Source: Actinobacteria bacterium UBA3028
Lineage (GTDB): Bacteria > Actinomycetota > Actinomycetes > Nanopelagicales > Nanopelagicaceae
Reading direction: 5' to 3'
Length of the DNA stretch: 9,065 nucleotides
Assembly: GCA_002367715.1 (NCBI GenBank)
Contig: DFDL01000005.1
Location: 1-9,065, forward strand
Part shown: positions 5,757-9,065 of the stretch, piece after piece
Layout: each line of letters starts with the position of its first letter
How positions within the stretch are numbered: position 1 is the stretch's first letter
Notes under the pieces: generated by a model
The model's database searches: none
Seen by the model: the letters and a program-made list of their open reading frames with translations, nothing else
Told to the model about the DNA's origin: nothing
Position numbers and translations under genes: made by a program

Positions 5757-6787
5757 TACCTTACTCCAGAGCTAGGAAGTCCACGATCCTCTGGAAAGCC
5801 ACACATCAAGTTGGCATTTTGAATCGCCTGACCAGCTGCGCCCTTACCTAAATTATCAATCGCTATTGAGATTACCAGGCGCTCAGTGTGATCATCGATT
5901 ACAATCTGCATTATCGCGAAATTACTTCCTATGGTTGCGCTAGTTTGCGGCATCTGACCTACGGGCAATAACTTAACAAATTCACTCTTGGCATAATAAG
6001 ACCCATAAATCCTTCGGATTTCTTCTATATTTGATGGTTTAACCAATTTTGCCGTTATTGTTGCAAGAATTCCCCTTGGCATTGGCGCCAGAATCGGGGT
6101 AAATGACAATTTAGTTGTGGCTAATTTGGAATGCGCAAGTAATTCAAGATTCTCTTCAATCTCAGGAATATGTTGATGAACTCCACCGAATTTATATGAG
6201 GTCAGATTATTTACCACCTCACTTGCGATAAGGCCTACCTTCGCACTACGTCCGGCGCCAGTAGTTCCACTCGCTGCTACTGCGACTAAGTCTGATGAAT
6301 CAATCAAGCCGAGCGCCACCACCGGTGCACATCCAAGAATTATTGCCGTTGCGTAACATCCAGGATTTGCCACCCGAGAACTTTTACCAATAGCTTCCTT
6401 GTTTGATCCAATCTCTGGCAATCCATATTGCAGCTGTCCGGCATGTGCACCACCGTAAAAGGACAACCAGGAATTACTACTTGCCAATCTAAAGTCAGCT
6501 CCCAAGTCCACAATTTTTACACTCTGTGAAATCTGGGCGACTAAAGACGCAGATTCACCATGAGGCAGCGCTAAAAAAACCAAGTCGCATTTATTTATTT
6601 CTGCAATCTCAGTAGCGCTAAAGCGCTGGCCCTCGAAGGACACCAGATGCGGATGGACTGAAGTGATGAGCTCGCCAGCGCTCGTTCCCGCGCTTACATA
6701 GGTGATCTCGAAATCATCGTGATTACTTAGGAGCCTAAGAAGCTCACCACCAGCGTAGCCACTGGCCCCTACTATCCCGGTCTTCAT
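5756..6787 (-). CDS. argC: N-acetyl-gamma-glutamyl-phosphate reductase
   Basis: It reduces N-acetylglutamyl phosphate to the semialdehyde with NADPH, the third step of arginine synthesis. The 343-aa protein has a Rossmann nucleotide-binding start GASGYAGGE (residues 7-15). The catalytic cysteine is Cys144 in NPGCYAT. HQHIPEIE (204-211) carries the conserved histidine region, and PMPRGI (235-240) and DNLGKGAAGQA (311-321) are conserved family blocks. It heads the arg operon, 47 bp after pheT. The ATG at 6785-6787 is the natural start just before the Rossmann strand. No ribosome binding site is present in front of it, and a promoter -10 ends 6 nt before the ATG, so the mRNA is probably leaderless. 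In most actinobacteria argJ follows; here argB follows with a one-base overlap. Confidence 0.97.
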   Translation of the reverse strand: MKTGIVGASGYAGGELLRLLSNHDDFEITYVSAGTSAGELITSVHPHLVSFEGQRFSATEIAEINKCDLVFLALPHGESASLVAQISQSVKIVDLGADFRLASSNSWLSFYGGAHAGQLQYGLPEIGSNKEAIGKSSRVANPGCYATAIILGCAPVVALGLIDSSDLVAVAASGTTGAGRSAKVGLIASEVVNNLTSYKFGGVHQHIPEIEENLELLAHSKLATTKLSFTPILAPMPRGILATITAKLVKPSNIEEIRRIYGSYYAKSEFVKLLPVGQMPQTSATIGSNFAIMQIVIDDHTERLVISIAIDNLGKGAAGQAIQNANLMCGFPEDRGLPSSGVR

Positions 6788-6793
6788 CGTGGA

Positions 6794-6822
6794 ATTAAAC
6801 CATAATCTGTATATTTATGCAA
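6794..6822 (-). promoter_or_regulatory. argC promoter, probably giving a leaderless transcript
   Basis: The minus strand has TTGCAT (6817-6822), 17 bp, then TTTAAT (6794-6799). With the usual 7-base step from the end of the -10, transcription would begin at 6787, exactly the A of the argC ATG. The -35 lies inside the second ARG box, so a bound repressor would block RNA polymerase. No Shine-Dalgarno sequence is visible before the ATG, which fits a leaderless start, a common arrangement in actinobacteria. The hexamers match the consensus moderately. Confidence 0.6.
6808..6821 (-). promoter_or_regulatory. argR: ARG box 2 (ArgR operator, promoter-proximal)
   Basis: The minus strand reads TGCATAAATATACA. 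It fits the core of the known ArgR operator, TGAATWWWWATTCA, at 12 of 14 positions; the two deviations are the third base of each arm. It covers the argC promoter -35 and lies 6 bp from a second such box, which matches the paired-box layout of ArgR-controlled operons. Regulation by the ArgR encoded three genes downstream is inferred. Confidence 0.75.
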
Positions 6823-6827
6823 GGTAA

Positions 6828-6841
6828 TGCATATTTATACA
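6828..6841 (-). promoter_or_regulatory. argR: ARG box 1 (ArgR operator, overlapping the pheT stop codon)
   Basis: The minus strand reads TGTATAAATATGCA, again fitting TGnATWWWWATnCA (12 of 14 positions of the TGAATWWWWATTCA core). It includes the pheT stop codon TAA (6835-6837) and part of the two codons before it. Its centre is 20 bp from that of the neighbouring box, about two helical turns, so a single ArgR hexamer could contact both. The two boxes are near mirror images. Confidence 0.72.
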
Positions 6842-9065
6842 CGAACTTTAGCGCCACAGGCTTTGAGTGCGCTAGCGGCGGCCGCCTCACGATATTCTGA
6901 AACCTCTTGCGCCGTAAGTGTGCGGTCTTTGGCTCTAAAGACCAATGTGAATGCTAGGGACACCTTGCCATCTTCGAGCTTGTCGTAGCGATCAAAGAGA
7001 GTGATGCTCTCCAACAAATCACCGGCTCCAGCAATTAGCGCGCTTCGCACCGCATCACTAGGAACGCTTGATTCCACAATAAGAGCCAGGTCTTGAATAG
7101 CAGCTGGCATAGTTCGTAGCGGCTCTATGCGATGCTCCGGTAGGAAAGGCAAGGCGCTGAGCACAACAACAAATGCACATGAGCGTTCTGGTAATCCAAG
7201 TTGGGCAAGTACCTTTGGATGCAACTCTCCAGCATGAGCTACTGCCTTACCATCAACCTGTAACTCTGCGCAGCGCCCAGGGTGCCATGGTGCGAAATCA
7301 GAGCTAGTAACGCTCGCAACGCTACCGGTTGCTTCAATAATATTTCGGGCAAATTCAATAGCTTCAACCCAGGTAAATTTAGAAGGTTCGCTATGCCAGC
7401 TATCTGAGGCTAACTTTCCAGCAACTATTGCGCCTACATGCAATGGCTGAATAGGAACGCTGTTATAGATCAATTCTCGTGTTTTAGCATCTGGAACTTT
7501 GGTAACACTAATGTCGCCTGGAGTAGCTAGCTTCGCATTATTTCTAAATACAGATCCTATTTCAAAGATTGCTATATCTTGATTGCTGCGGCTCTGATTT
7601 CGAACAGCCGTCAAGAGCAATCCAGGCAGCAAGTGGGTTCGGAGATCTGGAAACTCTTCGCTCATTGGATTTGCCAATTTAAAACTCGCAGCCCGATCAC
7701 CTTTCAATCCAAGTTGTGAAACAAATTCAGGATTTACAAATGGTGAGTTATAAACTTCGGAGAAACCATTCGCCGCTAGAAAATTCCCCACGTGGCGTCT
7801 GCGAAGTTGCGGGCCTGTTAGCCTCGCGCCTGCGCTTCCTGTTGGTAGTTTTGAAGGTATCCGGTCATACCCAATCATTCGTGCTACCTCTTCAACTAAA
7901 TCAGGAGGCGAAATCAAATCTGCTCGCCATGATGGTGGGGCAACCTCCCAGAGCTCTGCAGATTTCTTCGTGATCTGACATCCAACGAGCAATAACTTAG
8001 CTTCAACTTCAGCGTGGTCAACCTCGGTGCCTAGGTACTCAGTTACAAATCCAGGGCTAAAGAAGGTAGCGGCAGCAAAGCGCGGCTCTCCGGATTTGCT
8101 GCTGCCAACATATTTAGCGCCGCCGATTTGAATCATCAAATCTAATGCGCGAGCCGAAGCAATCTGAGCCAAGGATGGATCTACTCCTCGTTCTAACCTT
8201 CGAGATGCTTCAGATGAGAGCTTGTGGAGCCTAGAACCTCTGGCAATACTGATCGGATCAAATCGCGCGGCCTCTAGTGCAATGCTCTTCGTCTGCGAAG
8301 TTACTTCAGAGCTTGCCCCGCCCATTACGCCGGCAAGGGCCAGAGCTTGAGAATGATCGGCTACAACTAAATCATCAGCTACCAGGTTACGTTCTTGTCC
8401 ATCCAGAGTCTTAATTGTCTTAGTTTTTCCGGCTCGGCGAATTACGAGAGCCTTATCTATCTTCTGGGCATCGAAGGCGTGCAGTGGTTGGCCAAGCTCT
8501 AACATTACATAGTTAGTAATATCGACGGCTAGCGAGATTGAACGCATTCCACATTTCTCTATGCGCCTTGACATCCATAGCGGCGTTGGGGCCACGGAAT
8601 CAAAACTGTCAATCGTGCGGATATAAACTACAGAGAGAGCGCTTGCGTCCTCTACTGATATTCCAATTCCATTAGTGTTTACCTCGTACTTATCTGTATT
8701 TATCTTCGTCGCAGGATCTTCAAACTTCAAATCCAAAGAGGCAGCTAGTTCTCGAGCTAACCCTCTAACCGAAAGTGCATATCCGCGATCTGGGTTAACG
8801 GCAATATCCAAGACTATGTCATTAATTTCTAGAAGGGCAACCGCATCGTCGCCTACCTTCGCACTCCCCTGAGCCAAGACAATAATTCCTAAATGCTCTT
8901 CGCTTATCGCAAGTTCTCTTGCAGAGCAGATCATTCCATTGCTTGTCTTGCCATAAGTTTCGCGTGCAGAGATCGCAAAGTCTCCTGGAAGCAATGCGCC
9001 CGGGAGGGCTGCAACAACTAAATCCCCTACTTCGAAATTTGTCGCACCACAAATAACATATCGCG
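6835..9065 (-). CDS. pheT: Phenylalanyl-tRNA synthetase beta subunit (5' end missing)
   Basis: With PheS it forms the alpha2-beta2 enzyme that charges tRNA-Phe. The frame stays open to the right edge: the codons before the TTG at 8992-8994 encode YVICGATNFEVGDLVVAALPGA, a conserved part of the N-terminal tRNA-binding (EMAP-like) domain, so that TTG is not the start. About 742 codons are visible, and about 80 N-terminal residues are outside the window compared with the usual 820-830. Counting from that TTG: B3/B4 domain about 128-295 with NYVMLELGQPLHAFD and RRLERGVDP; B5 domain about 312-380; catalytic-like core about 395-605 including HPGRCAEL; FDX-ACB anticodon-binding domain about 626-719. 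pheS is expected just beyond the edge. The stop codon lies inside an ARG box. Confidence 0.97.
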   Translation of the reverse strand, partial: RYVICGATNFEVGDLVVAALPGALLPGDFAISARETYGKTSNGMICSARELAISEEHLGIIVLAQGSAKVGDDAVALLEINDIVLDIAVNPDRGYALSVRGLARELAASLDLKFEDPATKINTDKYEVNTNGIGISVEDASALSVVYIRTIDSFDSVAPTPLWMSRRIEKCGMRSISLAVDITNYVMLELGQPLHAFDAQKIDKALVIRRAGKTKTIKTLDGQERNLVADDLVVADHSQALALAGVMGGASSEVTSQTKSIALEAARFDPISIARGSRLHKLSSEASRRLERGVDPSLAQIASARALDLMIQIGGAKYVGSSKSGEPRFAAATFFSPGFVTEYLGTEVDHAEVEAKLLLVGCQITKKSAELWEVAPPSWRADLISPPDLVEEVARMIGYDRIPSKLPTGSAGARLTGPQLRRRHVGNFLAANGFSEVYNSPFVNPEFVSQLGLKGDRAASFKLANPMSEEFPDLRTHLLPGLLLTAVRNQSRSNQDIAIFEIGSVFRNNAKLATPGDISVTKVPDAKTRELIYNSVPIQPLHVGAIVAGKLASDSWHSEPSKFTWVEAIEFARNIIEATGSVASVTSSDFAPWHPGRCAELQVDGKAVAHAGELHPKVLAQLGLPERSCAFVVVLSALPFLPEHRIEPLRTMPAAIQDLALIVESSVPSDAVRSALIAGAGDLLESITLFDRYDKLEDGKVSLAFTLVFRAKDRTLTAQEVSEYREAAAASALKACGAKVRV

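Noticed and set aside
8992..8994. TTG as the start codon of pheT
   Set aside because: The frame continues upstream to the window edge with conserved PheT sequence (CGATNFEVGDLVVAALPGA), so the true start is outside the window.
1..9065. Mobile elements, CRISPR arrays, tRNA genes, T-box or other riboswitches, defence genes
   Set aside because: I saw no transposase or integrase, no spaced repeats and no tRNA-like fold, and tyrS has no leader that could host a T-box because it overlaps argH.

Overview
This window looks like a piece of a compact, moderate-GC actinobacterial chromosome. The gene order pheT, arg genes with argR inside, tyrS, then an rRNA operon is the actinobacterial arrangement. 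The protein sequences (ArgR GTIAGDDT motif, TyrRS WRGLIAQTTD start) and a TTGAGAACTCAA motif in the rRNA leader fit this too. By eye the composition is near 45% GC, genes overlap or abut, and the arg cluster is reduced. That suggests a streamlined lineage, possibly the freshwater acI/Nanopelagicales group; the lineage is an inference, not something I could test.

Everything real lies on the minus strand. Reading from the right edge leftwards: the 3' nine-tenths of pheT (phenylalanyl-tRNA synthetase beta chain, open at the edge); a 47-bp gap with an ARG-box operator and a promoter; argC, argB, argD, argR, argH and tyrS with junctions of -11 to +2 nt; a weak terminator candidate; then about 0.5 kb with a strong rrn promoter, a long structured leader, and the first roughly 11 nt of 16S rRNA at the left edge.

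ArgB, ArgC and ArgD take N-acetylglutamate to N-acetylornithine, and ArgH releases arginine from argininosuccinate. ArgR, encoded in the middle, very probably represses the unit through two ARG-box-like sites between pheT and argC, so the operon should be autoregulated. The argJ, argF and argG genes usually found in the actinobacterial cluster argCJBDFRGH are absent here, and the junctions leave no room for remnants. tyrS overlaps the argH stop as ATGA and is probably co-expressed with the arg genes.

I found no mobile element, CRISPR array, tRNA gene or obviously novel system. The points most worth a second look are the double ARG box over a probably leaderless argC start, the pruned pathway with a short ArgB that lacks arginine-feedback features, the Glu-to-Cys change in the ArgD cofactor motif, and the structured rrn leader.
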